DNA of 64,000 bases from Desulfocurvibacter africanus subsp. africanus DSM 2603 (GCF_000422545.1 NZ_AULZ01000008.1:1-64000), one strand, 5' to 3'. Counted from the first letter of the stretch, positions 42,669 to 52,267 are shown. The notes: generated by a model from the letters alone, not told the origin. Translations and numbers: made by a program.

Positions 42669-43088
42669 ATGCGTATAGCCCTTCTTGTCCTGGCCGCCCT
42701 GGTTCTGGCGGCCTGCTCCTCCGGTTCTCAGACCATGAGCGTGACCGACGGCGCCGTCAGCGTGCCGGTTGCCGAACTCGACGGCGGCGAGGCCCGCCAC
42801 TTCAGCGTGGACATCGACGGCAAGCCTGTGCGCTTCTTCCTGCTCAAGACGTCCGACGGCGTGGCGCGCGCGGCCTTCGATGCCTGCGACGTGTGCTACC
42901 AGGAGAAGAAAGGCTACTCCCAGAACGGCGAGTACATGATCTGCAACAACTGCGGGCAGCGCTTCCACGCCTCGCGCATCAACGAGGTGCGCGGCGGCTG
43001 CAATCCCGCCCCGCTTGAGCGCTCCATCGTGAACGATACGGTCGTTCTGCGCACCGAGGATCTGCGTCAGGGTCTCAAGTACTTCTAG
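42669..43088 (+). CDS. DUF2318 lipoprotein with cysteine-rich metal site
   Basis: 139 residues from ATG 42669 (AAGGAA upstream). Lipoprotein signal ending LVLAAC (near residue 12), then a DUF2318 domain: FFLLKTSDGVARAAFDACDVC, YMICNNCGQRF and GGCNPAP, a CxxC...CxxC...C arrangement. DUF2318 proteins accompany FtsX/LolD-type ABC genes in iron-uptake clusters of the Campylobacter p19/Ftr1 kind; here Ftr1 and P19 are absent from the window. Likely a periplasmic metal-handling or redox partner of the transporter that follows 8 nt later. Confidence 0.82.
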   Translation: MRIALLVLAALVLAACSSGSQTMSVTDGAVSVPVAELDGGEARHFSVDIDGKPVRFFLLKTSDGVARAAFDACDVCYQEKKGYSQNGEYMICNNCGQRFHASRINEVRGGCNPAPLERSIVNDTVVLRTEDLRQGLKYF

Positions 43089-43096
43089 GAGCGACC

Positions 43097-44260
43097 GTGA
43101 ATCTGCTGACCATCCCCCTGCGCAACGCGCGCCGCAAGCTGTTGCGCACGCTGCTGCTGGTGAGCGTGTTCTCCGTGGGCGTCACGGCCGTGGTGGCCCT
43201 GCACTACGTGGCCGAGGCCGTGGGCGAGAGCTTCGAGCGCAAGCTGGCCCGCTACGGCGCCAATATCGTGATCTTCCCCGAGGCCGATACTCTGGCCCTG
43301 AGCTACGGCGGAGTGCAGCTCGGCAGCCTGTCCTACGACGTGCGCCACCTGGAGCAGGCCGACACGGAGCGACGCATCCGCTCCATCCACATGCATGACC
43401 GGCTGAGCGCCGTCTCGCCCAAGCTCGTGGCCCTGGCCCGCGTTGACGAGCAGGCCGTGGGCGTCATCGGCGTGCGCATGCAGGACGAGCTGGCTCTCAA
43501 GGCCCACTGGCAAACCGAGCACGCCTTTCCCAAAGCGGAACACGAGCTGCTGGCCGGTAGCCGCGCCGCGAGCAGCATGGGCCTTGCGCCCGGATCGACG
43601 GTGAAAATCGGCGGTAAGGAGTTCCGAGTTTCCGGCGTGCTGGCCGAGACCGGCTCCGAAGACGACGAGGTGCTCTTCGCCGACTTGGCCGCGCTGCAGG
43701 CCGCCATGGGCCGCCAGGGCCAAGTCAATCTGGTGGAGATCGCGGCCCTGTGCGCCGGCTGCCCCATCGACGAGATCGTGGCAGAGCTGCGCCAGGCCCT
43801 GCCCGGCGTAGACATAAAGGCCCTGAGCCAGGTCGTGGGCCAGCGCATGTACTCCATCGGTTTCGTGAGCACCCTGGCCTGGGTAGTTGGCCTGATCATT
43901 CTGCTCACGGCCTGCGCCATGATCGCCCTGTCGCTGTATGCCTCAGTGGGCGAACGCCGCAAGGAGATCGGACTCATGCGTGCCCTGGGTTTCTCGCGCG
44001 CCGGAGTGTTCACGGCCTTCAGCTTCGAGGCCCTGCTGTTGGGCGCGCTGGCCGCCGTGGTCGGCTACCTGGCCGGATGCCAAGCCAGCGTCGAGGTGCT
44101 GCGCGCCCTGGACGTGGCCGATGCCGCGACCTGGCCCTTCAGTTTCGCGCACCTGGCCCTGACCCTGGCCATGGTCAGCCTGCTGACCGTCCTGTCCTCT
44201 GCCCTGCCGGCCTGGAAAGCCGCGCGCATAGAGCCCAGCGAAGCCTTCAGCCTCGTGTAG
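43097..44260 (+). CDS. FtsX/MacB-type ABC permease
   Basis: 387 residues, GTG start with AGGAG. One N-terminal membrane helix (LLRTLLLVSVFSVGVTAVVAL), a large periplasmic domain (about 45-255), then three C-terminal helices with the FtsX-family ERRKEIGLMRALGFSRAGVF segment. The fold transmits ATPase strokes to the periplasm instead of forming a solute channel. The periplasmic domain has a CAGCPID cysteine pair. Partner of the ATPase at 44281 and the DUF2318 lipoprotein. Confidence 0.9.
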   Translation: MNLLTIPLRNARRKLLRTLLLVSVFSVGVTAVVALHYVAEAVGESFERKLARYGANIVIFPEADTLALSYGGVQLGSLSYDVRHLEQADTERRIRSIHMHDRLSAVSPKLVALARVDEQAVGVIGVRMQDELALKAHWQTEHAFPKAEHELLAGSRAASSMGLAPGSTVKIGGKEFRVSGVLAETGSEDDEVLFADLAALQAAMGRQGQVNLVEIAALCAGCPIDEIVAELRQALPGVDIKALSQVVGQRMYSIGFVSTLAWVVGLIILLTACAMIALSLYASVGERRKEIGLMRALGFSRAGVFTAFSFEALLLGALAAVVGYLAGCQASVEVLRALDVADAATWPFSFAHLALTLAMVSLLTVLSSALPAWKAARIEPSEAFSLV

Positions 44261-44280
44261 GGATTCAAGGAGCAAACCGC

Positions 44281-44952
44281 ATGCTTTCCGCACGCGACAT
44301 CTGCAAAAGCTACCGCTCGCAAGGCGTGGAAACGCCCGTGCTGCGCAACGTGAGCCTGGACATCGAGCCGGGCGGCTTCGTGGCCATCGTGGGCCGCTCA
44401 GGCTCGGGCAAGTCGACTCTGCTGAGTGTCCTGTCCACCCTGCTGCGACCAGACTCGGGCGCCCTGACTTGGCAGGGCCGGGCCATAGACCACGCCTCCG
44501 AGAGCGTTATCAACGCTCTGCGGCGCAAGGACTTTTCCGTGGTCTTCCAGCAGCATCAGCTCATGCCCTATCTCACGGCCCAGGAAAACGTGCTGCTGCC
44601 ATTCATGCACGGCCTGCGGCCCGTGAAACGCGAGCAGACCGACAGGGCCCGCGAGTGCCTGGCGCGCGTGGGCCTGGCGGACAAGGGCGAACGCCTGCCG
44701 GGGCAACTCTCGGGCGGCGAGCAGCAACGCGTGGCCATCGCCCGCGCCCTGGCCACGGGCCCCGCAATGCTCTTTGCCGACGAGCCCACGGGCAGCCTGG
44801 ACAAGGCCACGGGCCAGGGCATCATGGAGCTGCTGGCCGGGCTCAACTCCGACGGCCCGGCCGTGGTGCTGGTCACTCATGAGCCGGCCTACGCCAAGCT
44901 GGCCCGCACCGTGGCAGTTATGGAAGACGGCAGGCTTACGATACAGGCCTAG
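44281..44952 (+). CDS. LolD/MacB-type ABC ATPase
   Basis: 223 residues from ATG 44281 (AAGGAG). Walker [11 protein letters not shown]-loop [12 protein letters not shown], signature [15 protein letters not shown], Walker [14 protein letters not shown]-loop VTHEP, all intact and typical of the LolD/FtsE/MacB class that partners FtsX-type permeases. Last gene of the DUF2318 cluster. An intergenic repeat and a bidirectional terminator follow. Confidence 0.93.
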   Translation: MLSARDICKSYRSQGVETPVLRNVSLDIEPGGFVAIVGRSGSGKSTLLSVLSTLLRPDSGALTWQGRAIDHASESVINALRRKDFSVVFQQHQLMPYLTAQENVLLPFMHGLRPVKREQTDRARECLARVGLADKGERLPGQLSGGEQQRVAIARALATGPAMLFADEPTGSLDKATGQGIMELLAGLNSDGPAVVLVTHEPAYAKLARTVAVMEDGRLTIQA

Positions 44953-44989
44953 CGCCCGAGAAAAGCGCCCAAGCCCGGATTGGCGCAAC

Positions 44990-45068
44990 TAGAGCATCTT
45001 GCATTTGACCTGAAAGAGGGCGCTGCCCTCTCTCAGACTCTCACCTGCCAGGAAAATGATTTCCCTGA
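44990..45068. repeat. Composite intergenic repeat, copy 2
   Basis: Opens with CTAGAGCATCTTGCATTTGA, resembling an end of the 125-bp repeat (15091, 29897), then joins CCTGAAAGAGGGCGCTGCCC and the CCAGGAAAATGATTTCCCTG segment that matches the repeat at 8381. Contains a GAGGGC-GCT-GCCCTC hairpin. Confidence 0.5.
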
Positions 45069-45124
45069 ACCCTCATTTTCTCGTTTCTTTTGCAAACGGC
45101 TATAGCGTGATGACTAGGTCAATG

Positions 45125-45167
45125 AAATGAATCAGGGCTCCGCGAAATGCAGGGCCCTGATTCATTT
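45125..45167. terminator. Bidirectional terminator between convergent genes
   Basis: Perfect 14-bp inverted repeat AAATGAATCAGGGC (45125-45138) and GCCCTGATTCATTT (45154-45167), 15-nt loop. Lies between the convergent ABC operon and the secreted-protein gene. Confidence 0.75.
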
Positions 45168-45222
45168 ACTCTATCGGCTATTGCCTCCGAACAAGCCAGC
45201 TACGGCTTCCTAGCTGTCCTTG

Positions 45223-46656
45223 CTAGAAAGAAAACGAGCCGGAATCGCCGCTGTCGTCGGAGTCATCACTTTCGGAATCGTCATCACCGTTGGAGTCGTC
45301 GTCATCACCGGTGCTGCCAGTACCGCCAGTGCCGTCTCCGCCAGCCACTCCTCCTGCGGCGTAGGCATCGCCAAAAATAGCGTCCGGCAAGACCAGCACG
45401 GGATCACCAGCCGCCTCCAAGGTTGTCAGGTCCACCGGGATGTTGACAATGCCGACCCCGGTTTCGGCATCCTGAATGGGGGCTATGAAATAGAGCGACA
45501 TGTCATCCGCTCCGAATCCAGGCCAGGCCGGGGGCAGGCTCTGGATGATGGCTCCGAGGGCCGCCTCCGGCTGGCTGATGTCGGCGACGACCAGCACCGT
45601 GGCCATCTCCTCTCCTTCGCCAGTCACGGCTTCAAAGGTTATAAAATTACTAGTCGCATGACTGAACGCGGGATTCACAAGCTGCATATCCGGGATGCCG
45701 AAGCCCACGAGCTCTCCGGTATTAAAATCGCCCACGAGCACGACCCACTGGAGCGTCGCCTCTCCACTCTCACTCTGGGCGGGGACCAGCGCGTCGAAGA
45801 CGATCTTCATCCCGTCATCGGAAAAATCGACCGCGCCGACAGCCTGCAGGACGCTCTGACCGGACTCATCCGTGATCTGTATAGGAGACTCCTCCCCTGT
45901 CGCGAGGTCGCGGATCACGAAATAGTCGGCCGGCTCCTCCGTGGCCGACAGCGGCACGTACGCCAGCAAGCTGCCGTCCGGAGAGAGGGCGACATCAACC
46001 GCTCCAGTGGCGGGAGCTGCCTGACGTGAGGATTGGCCACCGGTTCCGCCGCCGGTCCCTGGAGTGGCTTCGTCACATACCTCGCCGGCCTGGGCGTCGA
46101 TGAGGCAGATCATGTTCGCTTCGGCTTCCACAAAGGCGACCATCGAACCATCGCTGGTGACCGACGGCGGAACGATCGCCGCGGGCGTCTGCGAGATCTG
46201 CACGCCTTGGGCGCTATCACTCTGGGTCGGATCCAGCAGGCCGACATACCAGAGCACCTCCTGCTGCTGCCTGGCGTCAGACCAGCCCACGCCGGTCCCG
46301 GACGAAGAGGAGCCCGAGCCGCCCGTGCCTGCGGATGATTGAGACAAGTCCGGAAACAGGAATACGAAAGCGGTTTCCACTGCTTCGTCACCATCGCCCG
46401 GAGGCGTCACCTGCCTGACCTTCGCCGCGTTGGTCTGCTTGAGTTTGGACGGAATAGTCATCTCGATCTCGCCGGCACTCTGGAACGGATCCACGCTGAA
46501 CAGGTCCACAGCCTGTCCTGGCAGTTGATCCGGAGCATCTTCCGCTAGGTCTCCCTGGGCCATGGCCTGGGTCTGCCAGAGCAGCAGGCCCAATACCAAC
46601 AGAATAATGCGCGTGACCTTGCACGTACTCGCTTTGTTGCTTTGTAGTCTCTGCAT
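45223..46656 (-). CDS. Secreted beta-propeller-like protein with Asp/Ser-rich tail
   Basis: 477 residues. Signal peptide (IILLVLGLLLWQTQAMA-Q), a Gly/Ser-rich linker near 110-125, then TolB/WD-like repeats marked by VALSPDGSLLAYVPL, VDFSDDGMKIVFDAL and FGADDMSLYFIAP, and a C-terminal tail of about 35 residues of Gly, Asp and Ser ending SGSFSF, suited to calcium binding or extracellular use. It aligns with the C-terminal half of the M4 protease encoded just upstream (for example LSPDGSLMAYVPL there). AGGAGG-like site before ATG 46656. Function unknown; possibly a cofactor or decoy of the protease. Confidence 0.8.
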   Translation of the reverse strand: MQRLQSNKASTCKVTRIILLVLGLLLWQTQAMAQGDLAEDAPDQLPGQAVDLFSVDPFQSAGEIEMTIPSKLKQTNAAKVRQVTPPGDGDEAVETAFVFLFPDLSQSSAGTGGSGSSSSGTGVGWSDARQQQEVLWYVGLLDPTQSDSAQGVQISQTPAAIVPPSVTSDGSMVAFVEAEANMICLIDAQAGEVCDEATPGTGGGTGGQSSRQAAPATGAVDVALSPDGSLLAYVPLSATEEPADYFVIRDLATGEESPIQITDESGQSVLQAVGAVDFSDDGMKIVFDALVPAQSESGEATLQWVVLVGDFNTGELVGFGIPDMQLVNPAFSHATSNFITFEAVTGEGEEMATVLVVADISQPEAALGAIIQSLPPAWPGFGADDMSLYFIAPIQDAETGVGIVNIPVDLTTLEAAGDPVLVLPDAIFGDAYAAGGVAGGDGTGGTGSTGDDDDSNGDDDSESDDSDDSGDSGSFSF

Positions 46657-46859
46657 GGCCTTTCCTCCGATGCATGGTTGAGATTGAAAGAACCAATCGG
46701 CGCATATTCAAACAGCTCGCCGTCCCTGACGGCCGGCCATATCCGCCTGTGGCTCCTCTCCCCCCTCCTGAATCGTCCGCGCATGGCTGCAACGGGCAGG
46801 TCGGGCAAGCCGGTTGTCCGGCATCATCTTTCGTAGTCACCCCCTGATATCGCTCTTGC

Positions 46860-49616
46860 CTACTGGTCACCCAGGCCGAAGCTCCGCACGTCCACGGTCC
46901 GCATATCGAATTGCATTGGAGCAGCCGGAAGCCGCAAGTTGGCGTCGCCGGTCTCGGACTGCGCGCCGTCAGCGGTGCTCCCGGACGCATAGGCCTCGGC
47001 GTAGAGCGCATTGGCCAGGATCATTTCAGGATCGCCAAGAGTCCGCAGGTTGGCCATGTCCATCGGAACTCTCCAGATGGCGGGCGCCTGCGCTCCCGAA
47101 TCTGGCGCGCTGTACAGTACTGCGCTGTCGTCGCTGTTGAAGCTTGGGACGGCAAGCGGCGCTGTTTGCGCAACAGGCGCGAAGTTCAACAACGACAGAT
47201 CACCGGCAGACACGAGGGACTGGGCTTCCGGTCCATCCAACCCGGTCAGGACCTCCAGGCTGATGTGCTCCAGGCTCTGGTTGCCCATGGCCGGGCTGGC
47301 CAACGGCGTATCCTGCGCGGCAAGCGCATAAGCCTGCATGGATTCGAGGTTCGCGACGATTACCACCCATGCGGCAGTCCTTGTTCCGTCTTCTTCCTCT
47401 ATTGGGGCCAAGACATCGAATGCCAAGGTATGCACGTCGGTTGCGAAATCGACCGAATTCACGGCCAGGAAGACGCTATTACCCGCTTCATCAACGAAGA
47501 GAACCGGGACCTCCTCGCCGGTCGCCACATCGTGAAGCACAAAGTGGTCGGCCAGCTCCCCGGCTTCGGTCAGGGGCACATAGGCCATCAGGCTGCCGTC
47601 CGGTGACAAAGCGACGCTGGCCACCTCACCTTCCAGACCGAGACAGTTCTCCTCCAGGCTGTCCATGTCGACCGTGCAGGCGTCGTGGTCCGCGCTCACG
47701 AAAGCCGCCAGCGAGCCGTCGTTGCTCACCGCCGGAGGAGCCAGGGCCGCCGGCGTCCGGGAAATGCGCTCGCCCTGCGGATCATCGTCCCTGGCCGGAT
47801 CAAGGCGGCCGAGAGACCAGACGGCATCCTGCCCTTGTTCCGTGGCGAGCAGGAGGCAGACCATGGCGTCATCTGAGAAATCGGACGGGGGCGATGGCTG
47901 CGGCTCGACTATGCCCACGGCGGCAAAGGCAGCCTCCGTGGCGCGCACCTGGGCCGAATTCGAGCCGAAGATTTCCTCGGCCGAGGCCAGGCAGGCCAGG
48001 CGGGCGTCGAGGAATCGCGAAGCCGGCGGCATGTGCCTGGTCACGGCGCGGAAGAAGATCTCCTCCGTGTCCTCAATGCCGATGGCGTCGTCCTGGCCTT
48101 CGGCCAGAAGGTAGAATGCATGCGAGACAACCGTGCAGTTCCAGTGCACGGCCCCATTATCCGCCGCATAATCCTCACCCAGGAGCGGATCGTCCGGGGT
48201 GACCATCTCGTCTACATGGGAGGGATAAGGACGTCCGGGGACGATTTCCCTGGAGGCGGGGTCGGCTAGGCTACGTTGGAATCTTTCCGAAAAGACGGTG
48301 CCGCCGACCCAGTCCGTGGCGCCCATGGTTCTGGCTTCCACGGCGCACCCGAAAATATCCGCCCAAGCCTCGTGCAGGGCTCCGGACTCCCCGTAGTACA
48401 GAAGGCTTGAGGCGTAATCGACCACGCCGTGCGTGAACTCGTGGGCGACCACGTCCAGGCCGGCCACGGCCCGTTGTCCCGCGCCGAAGAAGAACGACTC
48501 CAATCCAGGATTCCAGCAGGCGTTGCTGAGAATCGAACCGCCCACGCGCACGTATGCCCGCACGGACATGCCCTGATCATCAATGGAATCCCGACCGTGA
48601 CGCTCGAAGTAATAGTCGTAGGTTTCGGAAAGATTGTAGGCCGCGCTCACTCCATCCGGCAGCCAGCCCGAATCGGGGCTTGCGGACTCGACCAGACGGG
48701 GATTGAAGCCAAGAAGCGGATCTTGCCCCGCGAAGTCATGCACCGGGATGGCCCCGGATTCCATGTACTCCTCAATGCCCCGGAACATGGGCTTGCTCGT
48801 GTCCAGGAGATAGTAAAGCCCTTCGTCCTCCCACACGTTGAGGGGCACCGTCTCGCCCAGCAGGTCCTGGCCCGAGCCCGAAGGGTTGTCCTCCATGACC
48901 GTGTCGTAGGCCAGTAGAGCCTGCCGCGTCATGGCATCCACGAGAATCAGCCAGCGCGAGGCGACGGAGCGGTTCAGGATCACCTTCCAGGCCAACCGGG
49001 GCTGCGAGCCGCCGCCCATGTATACGATGAGCTCCGGCTTGCCTTCCAGGAGCGCCAAGGCGCTCTCGCCAGCAACTCCGTCCAGGACATCGCGGGCCTT
49101 GCTTTCGGCGGCGTCAGCCTTCACGAGCGGTGCCGTGCGCAGCCCCAGCGGAGTCGGAATGTATGCGCCCTCCATGAGATCGACGCGGCCTACCGGGTCC
49201 ACGTGCACCAGGATCTCGGCGGGCCAGACCGGCAGGCCTTTGTAGCGCTGGGCGAAACGGAGTTGACGGCGGCCCAGTTCGTCAGTCGTGTAGGCCTGTA
49301 AGGCGAGTTCCCTGGCCGAGTCCTGCAAGCCGAGGATCTCCTCGCGGGACAGCAGGAACTCCATGGCCGCGGCAAGGTCGGCCTCCTTATCGGGCGCGGT
49401 TCGGAATCGCTCGGGATAGGCCTGGGGTCCCCGGTCGCCCAGGTTGACCATGATGCGCCTGGGCGTCCCGGCAGGCGAAATGAGAATTCCGCCATCGCCC
49501 GAATCCAGTTCCGATGCGTCGGCTCGTGCATCCGTCAGCCCTGCACAGGTCAACAGCATCAGGGCAAGCATGAGGATACGCATCAGCGGGTGACTGTTCG
49601 TAACCGGCAATGACAT
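46860..49616 (-). CDS. Secreted M4 (thermolysin-like) metalloprotease with C-terminal repeat domain
   Basis: 918 residues. Signal peptide, FTP/PepSY propeptide (about 70-230: LRFAQRYKGLPVWPAEILV), M4 catalytic domain (about 240-560) with zinc motif VVAHEFTHGVVDY (His392, His396), third ligand in GALHEAWADIFG (Glu416) and the active-site His491 in GAVHWNCTVVSHAFYLL. The last motif deviates from the usual VHxNSGIxN. From about 570 to the end is a TolB/propeller-like domain (VASVALSPDGSLMAYVPL, VPSFNSDDSAVLYSAP) paralogous to the neighbouring secreted protein. Probably exported through the outer membrane or periplasmic. Confidence 0.9.
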   Translation of the reverse strand: MSLPVTNSHPLMRILMLALMLLTCAGLTDARADASELDSGDGGILISPAGTPRRIMVNLGDRGPQAYPERFRTAPDKEADLAAAMEFLLSREEILGLQDSARELALQAYTTDELGRRQLRFAQRYKGLPVWPAEILVHVDPVGRVDLMEGAYIPTPLGLRTAPLVKADAAESKARDVLDGVAGESALALLEGKPELIVYMGGGSQPRLAWKVILNRSVASRWLILVDAMTRQALLAYDTVMEDNPSGSGQDLLGETVPLNVWEDEGLYYLLDTSKPMFRGIEEYMESGAIPVHDFAGQDPLLGFNPRLVESASPDSGWLPDGVSAAYNLSETYDYYFERHGRDSIDDQGMSVRAYVRVGGSILSNACWNPGLESFFFGAGQRAVAGLDVVAHEFTHGVVDYASSLLYYGESGALHEAWADIFGCAVEARTMGATDWVGGTVFSERFQRSLADPASREIVPGRPYPSHVDEMVTPDDPLLGEDYAADNGAVHWNCTVVSHAFYLLAEGQDDAIGIEDTEEIFFRAVTRHMPPASRFLDARLACLASAEEIFGSNSAQVRATEAAFAAVGIVEPQPSPPSDFSDDAMVCLLLATEQGQDAVWSLGRLDPARDDDPQGERISRTPAALAPPAVSNDGSLAAFVSADHDACTVDMDSLEENCLGLEGEVASVALSPDGSLMAYVPLTEAGELADHFVLHDVATGEEVPVLFVDEAGNSVFLAVNSVDFATDVHTLAFDVLAPIEEEDGTRTAAWVVIVANLESMQAYALAAQDTPLASPAMGNQSLEHISLEVLTGLDGPEAQSLVSAGDLSLLNFAPVAQTAPLAVPSFNSDDSAVLYSAPDSGAQAPAIWRVPMDMANLRTLGDPEMILANALYAEAYASGSTADGAQSETGDANLRLPAAPMQFDMRTVDVRSFGLGDQ

Positions 49617-50549
49617 GACCTCTCTCCTTTCCCCCTGGCTTGGGCGGTATCGCCCGCAGCTCGACGGAGTCCTGGCGGTCAGTCCATACAGACAGCGAGC
49701 TTAGCCCGCCTCCATACTGCATCCGTGATGCCGTTTCTGTTGGGATTCAGCCCATCTCATCGAACCGGAATCGAATCACAGGGCGAATCCCGAGAACTGC
49801 CGCTTAGCGGAGTAGCTGCTCCGATCGGGTCGTAAAGCTTCCATGCGCGTACGTGCGAGAGCGGTTACAGCGGGTAGGTGGATCCGGAGGATAGAGAGCA
49901 TTCCGAGCTGCGGAGAGAGTGCTTGAGTGTCGATGAATCCATGCTGCGCAACGGGGAGCACGAGCTTATGTAAAGCTTCAAGTGTAATTCAAATGCTTAA
50001 ATGTTTTAATTTGTACTTTGCCTCCTAGGTATTATTCTTTTTTAAACTCGACAAGCCTTTCTTATCCCTTTGTACTCCATATTTTTCAAGTCAATAAAGT
50101 TGATACAACTTTACTATACACATGATAATCTGCTATATGGCCTGTTACTCCGATGGAAGTATTTATGTTTTTTAAAATAATAAAGTAAGACTCTTGCTTA
50201 TAAACGCGTCAAACTATGTCCGACTTCTGCTGTTTTGGGTTCCACGGTAAATCGCGAGCTTCGGCACCTTGGTTTGACCATCTTTGTCACAGTTGTTGCC
50301 CTGTTGCCCGGGCATGTCGTCTCGTTGGCCATGCCCCCCGGCGGGCAAGCCTCGCCCTGCGTCGCCGAAAAGCGCGCCGGCTATCCGCCCAAGCGATGCC
50401 CGAACTGCCCGAACTGAACGAAGATTGAGAGGGGTATTACCGAGCAGCCCAGGCCATGCTTTGAGCATTAAAATTTCAAGTTCCGGGCTTTCATTAAACC
50501 GTGTTTCCGCCTATGGATGCTATATAGAACATGAACCAAGAGGACGGAA
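49617..50549. other. Long spacer, AT-rich core with a palindrome
   Basis: No firm gene. 49977-50215 is strikingly AT-rich for this genome and includes the palindrome TAAAGTTG-ATA-CAACTTTA (50095-50113). A 60-codon plus-strand frame from a TTG at 50235 to 50417 has a signal-like stretch (LGLTIFVTVVALLPGHVV) and ends RCPNCPN; its start is poor and I leave it as a doubtful candidate. Promoters for both divergent units must be here. Confidence 0.4.
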
Positions 50550-52043
50550 ATGAACATTCTGCTCGTGAATCCCAGCTATCCGGACACCTTCTGGAGCTTC
50601 AAGCACGTTTTGCGCTTCGTCTCCAGAAAGGCAGCATTCCCGCCGCTCGGCCTGCTGACGGTGGCGGCCATGCTGCCTGGAGGCTGGGACAAGCGTCTCG
50701 TGGACCTCAACGTGGAGGAGCTCACGGACGAGCACATCGCCTGGGCCGACATGGTCTTCATCGGCGCCATGCTCGTGCAGAAGGAAGGAGCGCAGGAGGT
50801 TATCCAACGCTGCAAGGAGGCAGGCAAGCGCATCGTTGCCGGCGGGCCGGCTTTCACCTCATCGCCGCACCTCTTCCCCGGCGTGGACCACCTGGTGCTC
50901 AACGAGGCCGAAGTCACCCTGCCCCTGTTCATCCGCGACCTGGCCGCGGGCGAGCCCAAGCCGGTCTACACCTCGGATGAGAAGCCGGACATCACCAGGA
51001 CCCCTGTGCCCATGTGGTCGCTCATGAAGCTCAAGAACTACGCGACCATGTCCGTGCAGTTCTCGCGCGGATGCCCCTTCAACTGCGAATTCTGCGACAT
51101 CATCATCATGAACGGCCGAATGCCGCGCACGAAGACGCCGGACCAGATGCTGCGCGAGCTGACCTCGCTCAGGGCCGCCGGCTGGCGCGGGTCGGTGTTC
51201 ATCGTGGACGACAACTTCATCGGCAACAAAGACAAGGTCAAGGAGTTCCTGCGCGCGCTCATCGCCTGGCAGAAGGAGCACCGCTACCCCTTCAAGTTCC
51301 TCACCGAGGCCAGCCTGAACCTGGCCCAGGACGAGCAGCTCATGACGCTCATGAGCATGGCCAACTTCCACAAGGTCTTCCTGGGCATCGAGAGCCCTTC
51401 GCCCGAGAGCCTCAAGGAATGCAGCAAGCACCAGAACACCGTCCTCGACCTGTCCAAGGCTGTTGACTCCATCCATGCCCACGGCTTGCAGGTCATGGCC
51501 GGCTTCATCGTGGGATTTGACAGCGACACGGACAAGATCTTCGATATCCAGATGGACTTCATCCAGAAGGTCGGCGTGGTCACGGCCATGGTCGGCGTGC
51601 TAACGGCCCTGCCGGGCACGCGCCTGTGGCACAGGCTCAAGGCCGAGAACCGGCTGCTGTGCGACACGAGCGGCGAGAACACTGACGGTTCGCTCAACTT
51701 CATTCCCAAAATGGGTGCGGACACGCTCCTGCAGGGCTACAGGGATCTCGTGAACTCCCTATATAGCCCGAATATCTACTACAAGCGCATCAACATGTTC
51801 CTGAGCAAGTACAAACCTACCGCGCGCGGCCGGCCGACTCTGTCGGACATGGCCGCATTCATGCGTAGTCTGTGGCTCATCGGCATGCGCTCGCGCGCCA
51901 GGCGGCACTATTGGCGGCTAATATTCAAAACCGGCTTCACGCGATTCAGATCGCTGCCCACTGCCGTGGATCTGGCAATCCAGGGATTGCACTTCGAAAA
52001 GTGCGCGCGCAAAATGCAGCAGTCCGAGAATGTCGCCTGTTAA
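50550..52043 (+). CDS. B12-binding radical SAM protein with DUF4070-like tail
   Basis: 497 residues. N-terminal B12-binding-like Rossmann domain (ILLVNPSYPDTFW ... PPLGLLTVAAML; a GAMLVQKEGAQEVI stretch, no DxHxxG), then radical SAM with the CxxxCxxC motif in SRGCPFNCEFCDI (near residue 177), and a C-terminal helical domain like DUF4070 (RINMFLSKYKPT ...). This architecture includes the hopanoid methylase HpnP and many uncharacterised methyltransferases; substrate cannot be assigned. AGAGGAC before ATG 50550, terminator after. Monocistronic. Confidence 0.85.
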   Translation: MNILLVNPSYPDTFWSFKHVLRFVSRKAAFPPLGLLTVAAMLPGGWDKRLVDLNVEELTDEHIAWADMVFIGAMLVQKEGAQEVIQRCKEAGKRIVAGGPAFTSSPHLFPGVDHLVLNEAEVTLPLFIRDLAAGEPKPVYTSDEKPDITRTPVPMWSLMKLKNYATMSVQFSRGCPFNCEFCDIIIMNGRMPRTKTPDQMLRELTSLRAAGWRGSVFIVDDNFIGNKDKVKEFLRALIAWQKEHRYPFKFLTEASLNLAQDEQLMTLMSMANFHKVFLGIESPSPESLKECSKHQNTVLDLSKAVDSIHAHGLQVMAGFIVGFDSDTDKIFDIQMDFIQKVGVVTAMVGVLTALPGTRLWHRLKAENRLLCDTSGENTDGSLNFIPKMGADTLLQGYRDLVNSLYSPNIYYKRINMFLSKYKPTARGRPTLSDMAAFMRSLWLIGMRSRARRHYWRLIFKTGFTRFRSLPTAVDLAIQGLHFEKCARKMQQSENVAC

Positions 52044-52077
52044 CATTTAGTGCGACCTGAAGCCATATAGCATGCAG

Positions 52078-52110
52078 AAAGCCTGCGGAGAGTTTCTTCC
52101 GCAGGCTTTT
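52078..52110 (+). terminator. Rho-independent terminator after the radical SAM gene
   Basis: Perfect 12-bp stem AAAGCCTGCGGA/TCCGCAGGCTTT with 8-nt loop, T-rich 3' end, 35 nt after the stop. Confidence 0.88.
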
Positions 52111-52267
52111 ACATTTCATTCCTGGCCTTTATGCAACCGAGCCGGCGTGCTTATCCGTTCTGCATTGAACCGATGACGTAGCACCGCCCTGCGGCAGACC
52201 TTCCACTTCCTGTCCATCTTCTCGCCAGCTTGGTATCACCTCTGCATTGAGCTGTGTGGAGGTGATT

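Noticed and set aside
50235-50417. Small secreted CxxC peptide
   Set aside because: TTG start without a ribosome site; only a signal-like stretch supports it.
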